A stretch of 64,000 nucleotides of DNA from Steinernema hermaphroditum (lineage: Eukaryota; Nematoda; Chromadorea; Rhabditida; Steinernematidae). The stretch's first letter is position 1. Each line of letters starts with the position of its first letter. The stretch spans positions 4,898,001 to 4,962,000 of the forward strand of contig CM059625.1 of assembly GCA_030435675.1 (NCBI GenBank). The letters run 5' to 3'. The position numbers and the translations under genes were made by a program. Shown here piece by piece: positions 10,037 through 24,400 of this stretch. The notes under the pieces were generated by a model, which worked only from the letters and a program-made list of their open reading frames with translations, did not search any database and was not told where the DNA came from.

Positions 10037-12718
10037 CTAGTTGACTGTTGCCTTGGTGGGCAGTTGATCTTTGGAGATGGAGGCGATAGAGTTGCGTTGC
10101 ACGTACGCCTCTGTTGTCCACTCACAGGGCTCGCCGGAGCCGTAAATGCAGAAGACGAGGTTGGTCAGCACCTGAACTCAAAAATCGACTCTCCGTCTCT
10201 CCAGCGAACTGACCATGACAACGGCGACGAACACCCACACCCATTTCCACTGGTCGGATGTGTTGTCGGGTGCGACGCCACCGGCCACCAGTGGGACGAT
10301 GAGCATGGTTATGGTGATGCCGAGGGAGACGTTGCCGGTGACAAAGTGGCTGTACTGTTTGGAGATCATCGGGCCGGCTTTGAAGAAACCGCCCGTTGTG
10401 GCGCCGAGGATGCCGGCGCCGGCGCCGAGCAGCATCATGCAGACGTTCTAAATGGAGCTCTTATAGTTGTTTTAGTGCACAGAAATGGTAAACGAGTTTG
10501 TCCTATCAAATTACATAGATCGCACTATTCAACTTGAATCGTTTTCCTTAACTAACCTTGTATTCAGTGTCCATGAAAGCGAGGATTACGAGGAAAACAG
10601 CCGATCCGAAGAAGGCAACGCTGTTATATAAACGAAGCTTGTTTGTCTCGCTTATAAAGCGAATCTTGTCGCTTGTGGCTCCGCAGAAGAGCTTCATGCA
10701 GAACTGAGCGAGCGGTGGAAGGGCGGCGGAAAGTCCTGTCTTGTGAACGGGAAAACCGAGAACGCGATTGAGATAGACGGGCGAGTAGAGGAACATCATG
10801 TTGACGGCGGTGAAGTTTCCGACTGAAGCGATCCAAACGGCCCAAACGGGAGGAGAGCGGAGAATCGCGCCGTAGGGGATCTTCTTCAGGTCGTCTTTGC
10901 TGAAACGTTTCTTTGCAAATCACACTAAGCGCTGTTCCCCACTTCATTTGCAGTTTTCCAATGCTGATCTTTGCGACCTCTACGATTCCGACGAATGGAT
11001 GTTTCTTAGGGTTGTTACGGTAGAAGACAGCGTAGGCGACGAACAGGACAAGGGAGAAGACGCCATGGGCGTAGAAAACGGACGGCCATCCGAACGCCGT
11101 GCACAGACCCCCAGAAGCGGGCATAGTGATGGCGGGCGAGAGTTGCACGTAAGCGACCAAACACGAAACGAACAAACCGTTCTAAAAATAGTCGCGAAAT
11201 CAATTATTATACATCTGTGCCCTACTAACCTGCTTGTAGTAGGTCCATTTGGACGCGAAAGAGCCGATGACAGGGAAGTTGGCGGCGAACGCAATGCCTT
11301 GAAGGAAGCGGAGAGCCAAGAAATAGTAGAATCCGAGCTAAAAATACCAAATGATGCACCACAACGTGCTAAATAATGAACGAACCCTAATGCCCGTTGG
11401 CATCAGAAGAGTTGCCACGGAACTAAGGAGTCCGAGCCCAGTGAAAACGGTGCGGATCCCATGATGATTCACAAGGCTCACCACAGGGAAGTTGGCCAAA
11501 AGCGCCGCAACTGCGACAACTGATGTTAACATAGATTTCTCTCCTAAATTATGCGAATTCGACCTGCAAACTTCGGTTGTTTATCGTTACTTGGCGTGAA
11601 GTCAGTGGTCACCGGCTGATCTTCGGCGTCCATGTCCGTATAGTTCAGAGGAACAGTGGGTTGCATGCAAATGACGGCGAAGTTGAACGTTAATATATTC
11701 GACCTAAAAAGCGAGCGGTGTTCTGTATTTTGGCTGAACGATAGTCTTTCAGAGATGAGAGAACCCGGCACATATGCAAAACGAGCGTTCTGCCTTTGGC
11801 TAAGAGGACTGGCTAGTCCCACTGTGAGGTTGGAGAGCGTTGATCAGCCGGTAGCCGATCGTACAGCTTTGGTCTTCAAGTACGAGACTACCGGCTGTTT
11901 TGAAATGGATGTAAACAGGCATGACTTCTAAATTTAGTCGAAACAATGCGGCTGATGGGGTATGCGATGTTCTGAGAGATTGAACGCAGATGCGCCTTTG
12001 TGAAGTGGTCTTATGAAGCATCAAGTGAGGACGATTATCGAGCTCCACTAGATACAGGTTTTTGAATATTTTCAGGGCCGAGATTTCGGAAAGAATTGTT
12101 TCAAAGCCGCTCTTCTATAACTAATGTTTAGAAAATGTCCTTAACTGTCAAATTTTGGTGGAAAAGGACTCCAGCCATAAAGATGCGTCGATCCCAGAGA
12201 TGTATGTGACTGTATTCTTTAAAAGACTACTCTGTGGTATATCTTAAAAACTAAACCTTTTATAAGCTTGTATTTTGTCATCACTGTTACCATCTCAAAC
12301 ATAAAATAGCTCTTGAGACGCCAGACCTCCAAAAGTAGACCGTAGAGCAAAGCAGCTCGGTAAAGTGGGCCGCGCGGATAGGAAATTCGAGCATTTTAGC
12401 TCTCCCTTTCTTTGAAACCCTGTGAAAAGTTTTACACTTGAAGATGTGTGTCAATCAAAAAAAATCGAGTCAATGGCTTGTAATCATATTGTATTTATGA
12501 AGAAAGTCTATATCGAAAAGGAAAGCTTACCAGATACTGGCCAAACAAAGTAGCACCAAGACCATGAGCACGAATCGGGTCCGCGTACCGAACACATCGA
12601 TGTGCCCCTTCTCAGAGTCAGCCTGACCGGCTTCCACACTCTTCGGAGACGACATGAATCTGAAAGACGCATCCTTTGGCATAAGCCCGAACTGCGCGCT
12701 ACCGTCGCATTCCGACAA
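10037..12718 (-). CDS. SLC17-family anion/phosphate cotransporter (sialin/VGLUT-like)
   Basis: Eight exons, all in phase: 12531..12718, 11591..11703, 11386..11543, 11230..11337, 10943..11181, 10557..10899, 10214..10447 and 10037..10171; the product is 505 residues. Most introns are 42-48 nt; those after exons 1, 6 and 7 differ (intron 1 is 827 nt). The fold is a 12-helix major-facilitator transporter. SLC17 hallmarks include ILTFNFAVICM in helix 1, TPREKSMLTSVVAVAALLAN after the first extracellular loop, the GGLCTAFGWPSVFYAHG segment, and NMMFLYSPVYLNRVLGF in the second half. The loop after helix 1 has an N-glycosylation site (NYTD). Members carry phosphate, sialic acid, glutamate or urate across plasma or vesicle membranes; the substrate cannot be read here. 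The start ATG precedes a polar cytosolic N-tail of about 45 residues. Confidence 0.93.
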
Positions 12719-15700
12719 ATGACCTCGGCGAACTCAGCGAACCCGCCAAAAAAGAGGTACCTCCTCACTTCTCGCCGCCTCGCCGTTTGGTAGTGGAACG
12801 ATAATCCTTGTCGCAGTTTAATAGCCGGCGACGAAGCCGCACGCGTCGCCTGAAGGCGGAATAACAAATAGAATCACAAAAGGGATTGCTGGTCGATGGT
12901 AGGCGCGCCGCCGCCAGAGTGCCTTCTGAACTTCGAGGCCTAATCCTCGAAACGACGGCCCCGACCAGGAACCGACCACGGTAATGGAACGCTGATGATT
13001 AAGCGCACTTCCACTGCATCCACTTAGTGACATGCGTAAGTTCCGGAGAGGACAGGTCGACGAAAACACACGGTACCCACCACCTACACGTTCCGGATGG
13101 CCTAGTGGCCGTTAGCGCAAGTTGATCAATAAACTCATCGCCAGAGTCTATGAACGACCAATTCTGTAAACAGTAATCGCACATCATCATCGTTTGTTGT
13201 GATTCCGATATGTGCCAAAAACTTGTTTTGCATTGTTCGCCTGTTGAGCTTATGGCTCGCGTTCATGGAGCCAAACGAACGAGGCAAACGTATGGATCAC
13301 GTCACTCGGTGAACGACAGTGAGGTCTCGTTCGTAGAGAGTGAATGAGATTAGGAGCAGATTTGGAAAGTGGCAAATATTGTGCTAATCCTTACAGTATG
13401 GTAAACACTGAAGTGATTGAGGGACGATGGATTGAATGTGTGTGTGCTATATGATGGATGGTCGATGCACAAATGCTTGATTTAGGTGAATAATTCGAGA
13501 AATAGTCACTCCTAAATGATTTAATCAATTACCATAGATAATGAGCCTCTAAGTGGACTTCATTCTATCAGCGTCTGATACGATCAAACATATATTTTTG
13601 GACATGAAAACACATAAACGTGAATGAGTTCCATTATCATTGTTTTGGGAACGTAACACAAGAACAAGAATTCGTCGATTCCGCTTCCTGATGCTCGTTT
13701 GTAGCACATAAATTTCATGAGGAATGACGTAAAGAGCGTCACGAATTGAACTACTAATGTGATATTGTCTACCTCATTCAGTGGAAGAAACTCATGAGGT
13801 TACAGCAATGACTCACATTTAAAGTGTCTTAATCCAATATGAGACAGTTCGCCAAAGACTGAGATCGAGGAAATACGATTGAGAAACATGATCGCTGGCA
13901 TTTTGCATATGATTCTCGTGTTTCGACTTCAAACTTCTTTACACACATGTGTTATTATTGCTTCGGCATGAATCATCGCCTGGTCTAATGCATTGAAACA
14001 GATATTGTCAGTGAAGAACGTAGACACTTCAAGAATAAAATAAATCTTTGCCTAGTTAGCACAACATGCCCCGAAGGAAGGTATTTGGAGAGAAAGCTGT
14101 GATGTGCTGCCAGCATCCGGTGTTTCCCCAACAGTTGCTTCATTAAGCATTACGGTGAAACACAACAGGAAAGGGAGAAAAAGCTTCGGCACTGACCGGA
14201 ACTCCACGACACAGTTCATGTCCATAATTATCGTTCACTCAGACTGGTATCCTTCACTCATTCCGGAAACGTTTTAACGATGCATATTCCTGGCCAGTGC
14301 AGAGAGACGGTATGGACCCGCTGGGTGGAAAATTACGTGTGTATCTGACTTCCGCTGTTAATACCAGTAAATCCGAATGACTGCGGCCGACAGACTTTAC
14401 GCTTTGGTCACGTGCACTTGTTGTTTTTCACGTCAGTAGTCGATGATAAACGTCAGTGTATATACAGGTAGAAGTTGCGGTCAAGAAGCTTTCAGAGAGA
14501 TCGACTTCATATGAGGAATATCTGTTGGAATATCCTGTAGATATAGGTCGTGATTGCATTTTTCCTTCTGTAGAGGTGAAGAAACAGCAATCAGGGGACC
14601 ATGGCTGTATTTTTCATTTTACACTGAATGAAACTCTTTTTTAAGGCTGTTCTTGGTTGATTTTGCTCCCACGAGTTTATTTCTTGTATGAAAGGCTGGA
14701 CGACGGTGGACGAATGAGTGGACAACCCGACCGATCGGTCACAGATTCCTCTCAGATCATCCGATTCTACTGGTTATGACCCTCCTGAATAAACATGTCA
14801 TTCGTTTACTGTGTTTCGAGATCTAATTTCCTTGCATCGCGCCATTCCCCGTGTTTCCACTTAGTGCCGCCTTCCATTATTCTAACTACAGCACCAACTT
14901 GAACTTTTAATATATTCCGCATTTCAATTTCCCTCTTTTGAAGAACAGAACGTTTGCTGCGACATGTCCGCCGTGTCGACACAAAGTCGCTTCCCTTGGC
15001 GCCGATTCTGAATTTACATAATTTCCGTCGAACGACGCCAACGGATCTATGATCGAAGTCATGTCAAAGTGCGGTCAAAAGTCAAACTTCCCCTTCGATG
15101 ATGTTCGCCTGTGCATTGGTAAGTTTACGTTCATTTCTTGCGGCTACGTGATAGGACATCTGGCAGATTTACATGACGAACTGTACGGATCGATAGTACG
15201 AACTGATGAAACCCTAAGTGAATTCATAGACCTTACAAGATAAGAGAGACCTTGGTGGATAAAAATCCCTTCTTTGAGCGCCAATAACTGCAGCGGTCTA
15301 GGGTCCACTTCCGTATCTTTGCAGTTTTCATGACGCATGTGTACGATGCAAATATTAAAACATTTCTTTGGAAGCTCATTTATTTACTATATTGAAGGCC
15401 ATCATCAATGAGAAACTTCGAGATAGACATGCGCCATGCTCAGTCTGAAACTGTTCGGATAACGTCCAAGCTTTGTGTTACAACAAAGAGATCGGAGCGT
15501 TGCGTCAATCGTAGAAAATAACTTTCGTACGACAGATCACAAGGGAATCAGAGACAATCGAAGACAGATCAGTACCAGAACGATTTATCAAGTTTAAGAG
15601 ATAACCACTCATTTTAAATTTTCTGTGGAGTTCTTGAGGCGACATGGTAAGCTAAACAATATCTCTGCTAAGACCGTATGTGTCTGTTTTGAACTCCTAA

Positions 15701-15945
15701 ACCCTGGAACCCCTGAACCCCTCTGTTGTGAACCCTATTTTGTGGACGGTACAGATAAGCGAAACCCTTTGAATGTACAGAAAGAGTCGACGGACGTTTA
15801 TGAAGAGTCTCGCCGCGACACACCTGCCGCATTGCAAAAAAACTGTGCAAAAATGTAAATTGCAACAAATTCACACTGCAGCGGAAGTATTAAGTCCGCA
15901 AACTTGTTTTGCCTTCGAACAGCAACGCGATTTTCAAAATTCACG
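12719..15945. other. intergenic between SLC17 and PAAF1
   Basis: About 3.2 kb upstream of both genes, which diverge, so it should hold both promoters. Short open frames at 14456 and 15049 (plus) have exon-like edges but no recognisable product or partner. An A-box-like TGGCCTAGTGG near 13088 has no B box. Confidence 0.4.
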
Positions 15946-17496
15946 ATGTCCGTTTACGAGCTAAAAGACCAAGGAAGCTGCACTGTCGGCGAAACGGCTT
16001 TCACGATCCAGCATGACTGGTTTGAGCTTTTCCGGTATTCCTTGATGTGTACATAACAGGGGTTGACTTGATCCGATGTTACAGATCGGACAGGAAAAGA
16101 GACGAAGAGGACCTAGAGCAAGGGCAGAAGTTCTATGTTGGGAAGAGACATGCGAAGAATGCTGTGGATTACTACAACGTCTTTCCAAATCCCCATATCG
16201 CACACTTGAACATTGACGACAAACTCGAGATTGTGGACTACAGTGAGGAAGAGGTACGTGCACTGTAGAGATTTGTTTCACGCACTGTTTTTAGAGAAGA
16301 ATCACTATTAAAGATCGGTTGTCCGATGTCCAAACTGCTTTCTACGCCCCTCGGCTCACGTACTTCGGCCCCCACAAGTCTCCGATTCTTTCACTCGATG
16401 GTACCAACAAAGCCGACTATCTGGCATCGTCCGACGAAAATGGAAAACTTCTCTTGTGGAACAGCGACGACGCATGCGTTCTCCGGGACATCCAGGGTCA
16501 CATCATGGACGTGAACGTGTGCCGCTTCTTTCCAAATGGAGGGATCCTCCTCACTGGTGGAATGGATATGACTGTTCGCGTGTGGTCAGTCCTAGAATCG
16601 CCGGCAAACAACGTCCGAACCTTCAAAGGCCATAGCAAGGCCATTACAGACCTGGCTATCATTGACGTGGGAAAAGAGGTTCTTTCGGCTTCGAAGGATG
16701 GATCCGTTCGTCAGTGGAGGTGCTCCGATGAAGTGTGCGTTCAGAATTGTCAAATGGATTCTGGAGAAGTGCGAGCGATCTGCATCATACCGTGTAAGTC
16801 GCTGAAGCTAAATTTATTGCACGCATTGAAAAAGTAGTGAGGTCTACCGTCCCATGCTTTGTTCTGATATATACATGAGGAAGTGTGATACCGGTGTTTA
16901 ATCCTATATCTTCAGCCATGGGAGCTTTCGCAGCCGCTTGTGAAAAGAACGCCGTTGTCATTTGGTCATACAAGGACGACTCTCGTGGAATGGTATATAT
17001 GCGAATAATTCAAGTCTATACAATGTCCCATTTGCAGCTTTTGCGCTTCTGTCTCAACGAGTCCTGTCACCCCAACTCAATCTCTGTGGTCAACGACAAA
17101 TTCCTTGTTGTCGGCTCCGATGAAGGAACACTGAGCATTATAGACATCGATGAACGGTATGCGTACGAAGATGGCACATGTCTGTGATGTGACTCTTTAG
17201 AAAATTGCACAAAGTGATTGCCACTGGCCGTGGTGAGGTCATTCGCATCAAGACGATTGTCGAAAAGGAGGCCGTTGCTGTTTCGTTCGGTAAAACAGCA
17301 CCATCAGCCAACCAACTAAATAATATTCCATTTAGTCGACGGTTCCATGGTGCTTTATTCGTACGCGAACGCTACGTACAATCCAATCGTGGAACTGTGC
17401 AACGGCGAGCTTGATCCGGTCCGTGACTTCACTTTTGTTAAGGCCAAATTGTACACTGCTTCCCGTGACGGAGTCGTCCGCATGTTTGCCTTCTAA
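15946..17496 (+). CDS. PAAF1: PAAF1/Rpn14-like WD40 proteasome-assembly chaperone
   Basis: Seven exons, all in phase: 15946..16034, 16085..16253, 16295..16793, 16916..16992, 17038..17156, 17201..17289 and 17336..17496; the product is 400 residues, close to the family length. The N-terminus has the family's IQ.DW motif (IQHDWFELF). WD repeats follow, with GHIMDVNVCRFFPNG and TFKGHSKAITDLAIIDVGK very close to animal PAAF1, and the protein ends in a final blade (LYTASRDGVVRMF). PAAF1 binds Rpt ATPase subunits and controls joining of the 19S base to the 20S core; it acts in cytosol and nucleus. An AG-free run and ATG at 15946 fit the start. Intron 2 is 41 nt, which is short even for a nematode. 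Confidence 0.92.
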
Positions 17497-20400
17497 GATG
17501 TATTTATAGTCAGCACTAGCAATAACTGAATATTTTATACGAGGTAACGTACTGTATATCGGGTGAACGAGCATTAAACTGAAATATTTTTCATGGCGTT
17601 CTGTAATAACATTGCTCTCAGCCAGATCTTGCAGGTAGTATGGGCACCACGTACTTTCAGATTTGAGCAGAAGTGTGTCGGGCGCATAACTATCGCAGTA
17701 TAACCATAACAAAAAGTTAGGATGAAACAATCTGAGTCTGTTAAATGTTTAGTTAATCAAGTGACGAACTTGAGACTCTCAACCCAGGGAACATAGCTGT
17801 CAGTGTGCATTCTCTTGTTATGATACGTGCAGTTAACGACGCAATCTGAGGACCCAAAAGTAATGGAGTTGCGTCTTCAGCACCGAGATCATCGAGGTGG
17901 CAATGGACAGCCTTGCACGGCGTAATGCCGTGATTCAAGAAATTTAACGGGGAAACTGGAACTCTCATCTCAGAAGCAACTCAATAGGTTCTCAATATTG
18001 GTGTGCTCCACGGGAGTAAAAGTGGCTTTTTATCAGTTTATACATATTCTACATACCACGACGAGAGAAAAACTATGCAATTCGGATGCCGACTAAAGAT
18101 GCTCTCTTCCTTCAGATCTCACAGAGTTATGGAGTAAGGTGTAGCCGTTTGGTTCGGATAGGTGTCGATACAAAGTAATGGAGCTGTCCCTCCAGCACCA
18201 ATATCATCGAGGTAGCACTGGATAGCCTTGCGTGATACATAATTCCGTGATTGAAATTGTACAATTACAGATAAAAGGAGGTAATGCGTAACGTTTGTAC
18301 AGTTTTACAACCCTTTCAAGAAGTCCCTCTATAGCAACTACCTGATGAAATGCTTCACGTTTCGCATGACTTATCTCAAGTGCTGTAAATACAGAATCTG
18401 CTTCTTAAGCTGAAACTAAAAGTCGGGCACACTGTTCGTGGAAGGGAAATGACGTTGAAAGTGAATTAACGTGATGTGATAATGTGCAACATGACTGAAA
18501 AGACCGAAAATTGTGCTTGAAAAGAAAACGTGCTAAATCGAATTTTAAATTCTTAGGAGCAGACAGAGAGCGCAGATCATTCAGAACCGTCTAGGAACTA
18601 TTGAAAAAAGAGCAGCACAACCAGGAACAAAACGATAAGAAAGAGATAAGAATCTGTCGTCATTTAGTAACCATTACATCTCTGATCTCTGATGTGCCTT
18701 GAAAGACCGTTTCGTGAAGTTCGAATCAACACTTGAAATTTGCGACATACTCAGCCAGTAAGATGTTGTCAGCCGGGATATTTCACAGTAGCCTCTTTCT
18801 ACTGGCGAAAAACATTCGACCTTCTACCAAACCACAAAAAAACAGCAACATTTCATGCGGCCTTGATGAATTTCGTGCACAGTTTTCGCCAAGGATCCGG
18901 TGCAAATGGTTCCTCTTCTGTTTAGTGAAGTGTCATCTCGAATTAGCTGAACATGCAGCAACATTTGAGCAGCGAACGCACCCTGCTTGGTGAGCATGTG
19001 ACTTTCAAAGGACGACCAAGTAATTATCGAACTGCGAAAATTATCACGGTCACCCATCTTTGTTTTGTGTTTATCGCTATTTGCGATCTCCGCATCATTT
19101 GTGTACATGTGTTGTTCCCATTTTGCTGAGACTTTTTGACGTAACTGCTCTTTACACTTGCATGAGATGTATTTCTGAAGCATGCACAATCCAAATCAAT
19201 GGCAAATCAAAACAATCACCGATGTTTAAGCGACAACTTATGTATACAGCTAAACATCATTAGACGCCTTCAAATAATGGGCAAGAAGTGAGATTCCCCT
19301 AAAGTGTCAAATGCCTGTAATACTCAATTTCTTCCGTCAAAGAAACGATCAAAGCACGGACAAGTTTTCAGCGGTGCCTTTGAAATCCGATCTTTAGTTT
19401 TCAGTTATCTTTAGATCCCTCAGCATGCGGAAGTTTAATCGATAAAGTGAGGTTTGTTATTGTGTGGACTGCCAAGGTTGACACCGATGAAGACATCGTA
19501 AAAATTTTGTGTCTTAGAAAAGGACTTCACTAAGACAATGACCGAGTTCTTCATGCATAGGTGATAACTGTAATCAAAACAAAATATCGCGTCAAACTTT
19601 TGACAAAAGAATGTCTGAAAAGATGTTGATGTAGCTGAGAAAGAAATCCAGAACTTGCGAAGCACAGGATCCCTCACAGCGAGCTGAACATTCGGTGTTT
19701 AAACGATGGTGCAACGTCCACGCAATCTCTGCTCTCAGACAGCTTAGATGCTAATTGGAGGCTTTCGGGTTTAAGAGTGCCCGTCGGCCGTCGAGATTAG
19801 CCTGCTTGGAAGTAGCCGAAAAAAGATTTCCTCGCTCATTTAAATTCAGCGCTCGGAATTGCAAAGATATGAGATGCAAATTTATTCGAAAGGATGTGAC
19901 GAAGAGGAGTTCCTTATTATTCGGCCGGGCAGAGATCGTCGATCGTTCCGTCAAAAAGAACTAAAAATACATTTTTCGGACTCTTATCGAACGGAAATGA
20001 TGCCTTGAGTACCAATGTTCTTAGATTTTTGAGTGCAGAATGTTCTCCTGCTGATTCACGATTTGTGACTCTGTTTTGCAGACCCCCATATGTGTGAGTT
20101 GCTGTGAGTTGATCAGGGAACATTGAAATTCGTTGACAAAGAGCCTTATCGTCTGGATCACACATGGCGTCTCCGCGCCAAGCCACAGCGGTGACCTTTC
20201 GTTCAAACACCGTGTGATTCACCGTCAAATGCAGATGCCCAAACAAAGAACAACAAAATATATGGGTGCACTGAACTTTGGAAAGAGTAAGTTTATGTCA
20301 TTTCAGTACACAGCAGGCCATGAAAGGACATGTGGCTGAGCACTTACAGACTTCGAGAAAACATCCCCTTAAACGAAGTGCTCTGATCCAAAATTCACTT

Positions 20401-21492
20401 TCGCCCCATATTTGATTATGCGTTTGTCATTTCTCGATCCCTGACACTAGGGACACTGCAGGCTAGAATGCATAAACAGTAATTGGAAGTACGAACCTTG
20501 GCATTAGCAAGAATAAAACCGTCGGCCCAAATAATGCTTCCTCATCGGTGGTAAACAGAAAGTGTCCATGAACTCTGTCTACAAACACTTTGAAGCGCCA
20601 CTCATTCGTATTCAATTTCGCCGTAACCTTTTTGTTTTTTCGACAAGTGGTGACGTCCAGTCCACCTACAATGCAAACCTATTTTTATTACATTCAATTC
20701 AAATGAAAAGTTCATGTCTAGCCGAATTTCTTTCCTTCATCATGTTAAACCCCCTTCAGAACCCCCCTTTTTGGCTTTTGTGCTCAAAGGCGAACGAATC
20801 CTTGTTATCTCCCCTCCGTTATCTTGTTCCCCTTAAACGAATTTAACATCTCTGCGCCCCCTTTCAAGAGGAAAACTTATTATTATTCCGCTTAGCGCGC
20901 ACATTCACGTGTGGGCTGAAGGAACTCGGGTTCCTGTTTTGCTCCTTTTGACTACGGTAACGACGAGCAAGATGCTACGGAACGAGTTTTTATTTATCAC
21001 TCTTGTACATATGACAAAATACAACAGTATTTCAATCACACAACGATGAGGCCTAAATATTAAGAATTCTTTGAGCGCTTTGACATTACCATTCGTCGCA
21101 CGACGTTTGAAAGAGGAGGATAGAAACTGGGATAGAAGCGTCAGAGTTGAGCACAACGCGGTGTGCGGCGAACGAACGAGAGCTGGGATTGGAGACTGAG
21201 ACAGAGAGAGAGACAAAGGAGAACGTGTTGAGGAATCGAAGGAAACCGAAATGCCACAAGTTGCTAAATGCTGAAGAAGAGAAGGATTAGATTTATTTGG
21301 TTTGATATGGCACCTGTGCACGGGGAGAGCACGTACGAACGAGTTGGTGTGGAAAGAGCTAGGACGATGGAAGAAAGAACGATTGAACTAGATAGGAAAG
21401 GATAGGAGAGAAAGAAGTCCTATAGTAGCTAACGAATTCATTTTGTCTCTACACGTAGGAGTGATGATGAACTGGCTAAGTAGACCCATTTT
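17497..21492. other. intergenic between convergent PAAF1 and KCC genes
   Basis: Four kilobases downstream of both genes. It holds one dispersed direct repeat (listed separately). Other open frames (19755, 20562, 20905) look accidental. Confidence 0.45.
17855..18261. repeat. pair of diverged ~90-bp direct repeats
   Basis: 17855..17946 and 18172..18261 align by eye: CAAAAGTAATGGAGTTG.. versus CAAAGTAATGGAGCTG.., then CAGCACC.A.ATCATCGAGGT and a shared ..CCGTGATT..AAATT.. end. The ACGGCGTAATGCCGTGATTC segment resembles ACGGTGTAATGCCGTTCACT in the 59.1-kb repeats, suggesting one dispersed family. Confidence 0.6.
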
Positions 21493-24400
21493 CTATGAAT
21501 ATATGGTAACGACTTCAGCACCCGTTCCTCGCACCAGTAAGACACGTTCCAGCCCTTCGGTGAGCGCGTCGATGAATTCCATATCTGAAAAACACGACGA
21601 TGATTAGGTGCATATAACATGAGATTATGGTTGACCTTAGCTCATCAAAAATCACGAGCTGTTCGTCATTTTCGAAGAAAATAAATCATCGTAACGTTAA
21701 GACTTTTTTTTCAGCCAAGAAATCAATCATCACTTGTTGAAGCACTTTCTTTGAAATATGTTCGACCGCTCGCCGAAGTGCTTGCTCCGTAACTTACAGT
21801 AATTGTCGGAAATGTTGTCAGCGACTTCGCTAGGACCAGGAAGATTCACGATAACCAGCGCGGCATCCTGGCTCTTCTGACGCATCATTTCGTTCAGTTT
21901 CACGGCAGCGTGCATCTTGCGCACGTTGAAATGGCCGATGCCACTGTAGCCTAGCGGGCCTGGTGCGCGCTTCTCATGGTTCTCGTATTTGTTCGTCAAG
22001 ATAACCTTCAAAACAAGTCCTATAGAATACAGTCATTTTCAGCTTCTATACCTCGTTGTCCTCTTCGCTAAAGCGAACCTTTGGTTCGTGATCACTCGGC
22101 TCTCGTTCCTCCTTGATCGTCTTCGGAGGCTGAACGAAAACTTTGGCTGCTTCTTCCTCGTTGATTCGCGACAATTTGCGTTCTCGGACGACCTCGTCCA
22201 CCTTGAACTGAATGTCGCTGTTAGCGGCGCGTTCGTTCAGATGCATCTCCTTGAGCAGTTTGAAACGTTCCTCCATCTTCAGTGTCCTTTCATAAGTGTA
22301 ATCGGAAATGTCCGAATCGAGCTATAAGAGCAGAAGATTTACGGCTCTGCCCTAAAGAGTGCATACCATGTCGATGACGAAGACCTGTGCGTCGATACGA
22401 AGGTGATAAAGGAATGTTTCGAGATCTTTCTTCAGCTGTACGTTGTTGTCGTCCACGTGCGATATGGTAAACAGACGAAGCTTTGTGTTCCTCCAGACGC
22501 GATGCTGCTTCAGCAGGAAGGGGAGAAGCATCAGCAAGCCGCCATCATGCACGATCCACCAAACGTCGAGATATCCGTTGAGTTTAGCGTTTGACATCGG
22601 GAACATGTGCACGTTCTTCGGTACCAGAATGGCGCATTTTGCAGAGGAAACCGTCCGCAGGGTGTTCACGAATTTGTTTGTAACGTCCATGGAGTGGTCT
22701 TTGTGCCATTCTTCCGGCCAAACGACCATTACGGTGTTGTGTCGTAGCCCGCCGAGCCCGGAAGTCTAAAATGCGTTGTTTGTTCAGCATTTATCGGATG
22801 TTATGATCGGGCCGCTGGTATTAAGCGGAAAGTAAATAGAAAATTGTCCGCTCTACCGTACCTGAATCAAGCATGACAAGCCTTGGTTGTAATTCTCCGC
22901 GACGACGACGTCACAAAAGCCGCGAATCTTGTAGCGTTTGATGGTCTGCGAGAGCTTCTAAACGCGAAGTTCAGAGATAAGATCACTGGTGATCGTCGAT
23001 CGCTTTTTGTTTACCTTCGACTGTTCGAGCGCTTCGGCGGCGCTGCGGGTGAAGTCGCCCTCGAGACAGTGCGCCACCAGGGTGAGTCCCTTGCCCGCTT
23101 TGAGCTGCGATACAAATGAGAACAGTCCATCGGTGACGCACTGTTCGTGCGACGGCTCTTCAGATCCCGTATTGTCCGCGAGAGTCTCCGGCGGACAAAC
23201 GATAAGCAGTTGAGGGCGCCAGTTCTTCGTGTGTGGCGAAGTGTCGATGTTCAAAAGAGCGAAACGGGCTGTGGACAACGCAAGACCTTTGAGGCCGTCT
23301 CCCCACTCCTTTTCGGCTCCGGTGTACTCGATGTACTTGTAGACGACCCCTCCGATGATGATGGCTAGGATGGCGAAGTGCCAGGCACTGATGAACATGA
23401 CGGCAATGCAGAGGAAGGCCCCGATCATGGAGAGTGACCAGTGGAAGTAGCGGAAGGACGGACGCCATCCGGGCGCCTTGAGGACACTTTGAAGGGCGCA
23501 CGCGGCGTTTACACCCAAATAACACATCAGGAAGAACCTTAACATGTGTTCCCGTTGATCCGTTATGTTTTCGCTTCCAAGCGCTTACTGAGTGATGAGC
23601 GCCGTGATGTTTTCGATAACGGCGATGAGAATTCCACATTCGCAAATGAGAAGCGTGATGAAGATGGCGGCTACGGGTTCGCCTCGACGGTCGGTCCATT
23701 GGAATTTTTTGAGGAACGGGATAACGTCATCACTCGCAATTGCCTGAAGTAGGCGCGGAGCTCCCGTGAGACTCTGCATGCCGGCGCCGACGGTCGAGAG
23801 GAAGCAGCCGATCTGGAGTGGCAATAAAAGGTTAATTTTGTGTGTTCCCCGGAAAAAGGACCTACCAGAATGACGAATCTATGGGGAATCGCCAGCTCGG
23901 AGATTATCAGTCTTCCCATGGCGGATTGTCCAAACTTGTCACGTATAAACATTTCCGAAACAGATGATCCGAAGAGGAGCACTCCGGCAATGTCTAAATA
24001 TCCGTTGTTTATAAAAACTACACGTCGGACGCTTTGTTTACCCCGTAAACGTGAAGCGTTTTAGTGGTGGGCACCATTTGTGTTTTGCTGTTTGCTAATC
24101 TGTTCTTAAAATTTCCACGCTTCTGATCCCTGCCCAGAGTATTCATGCTTCCGCTTTCTGTTTATCTTTATGACCTCCCTTCCTATTTGAAAGTAAAACT
24201 ATTTTTGAACCCTTTAACGACTGCTTTGACGGTAATCCACGGGCAGTGATAAGACAGCTGTGATAAGCTATAAACAGCAACACCTTGCAAAAAATACGCG
24301 ATAATGCGTATCTGCGTTGCGTGTGATCGTCGACTGCCGTGTGATTTACAGCTCGTCCAGCTATTTTTTACAGCGAGCAAACACTTACAGACAATGGTCG

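Noticed and set aside
13080..13130. Possible tRNA gene (A-box-like TGGCCTAGTGG)
   Set aside because: No B box at tRNA distance and no cloverleaf.
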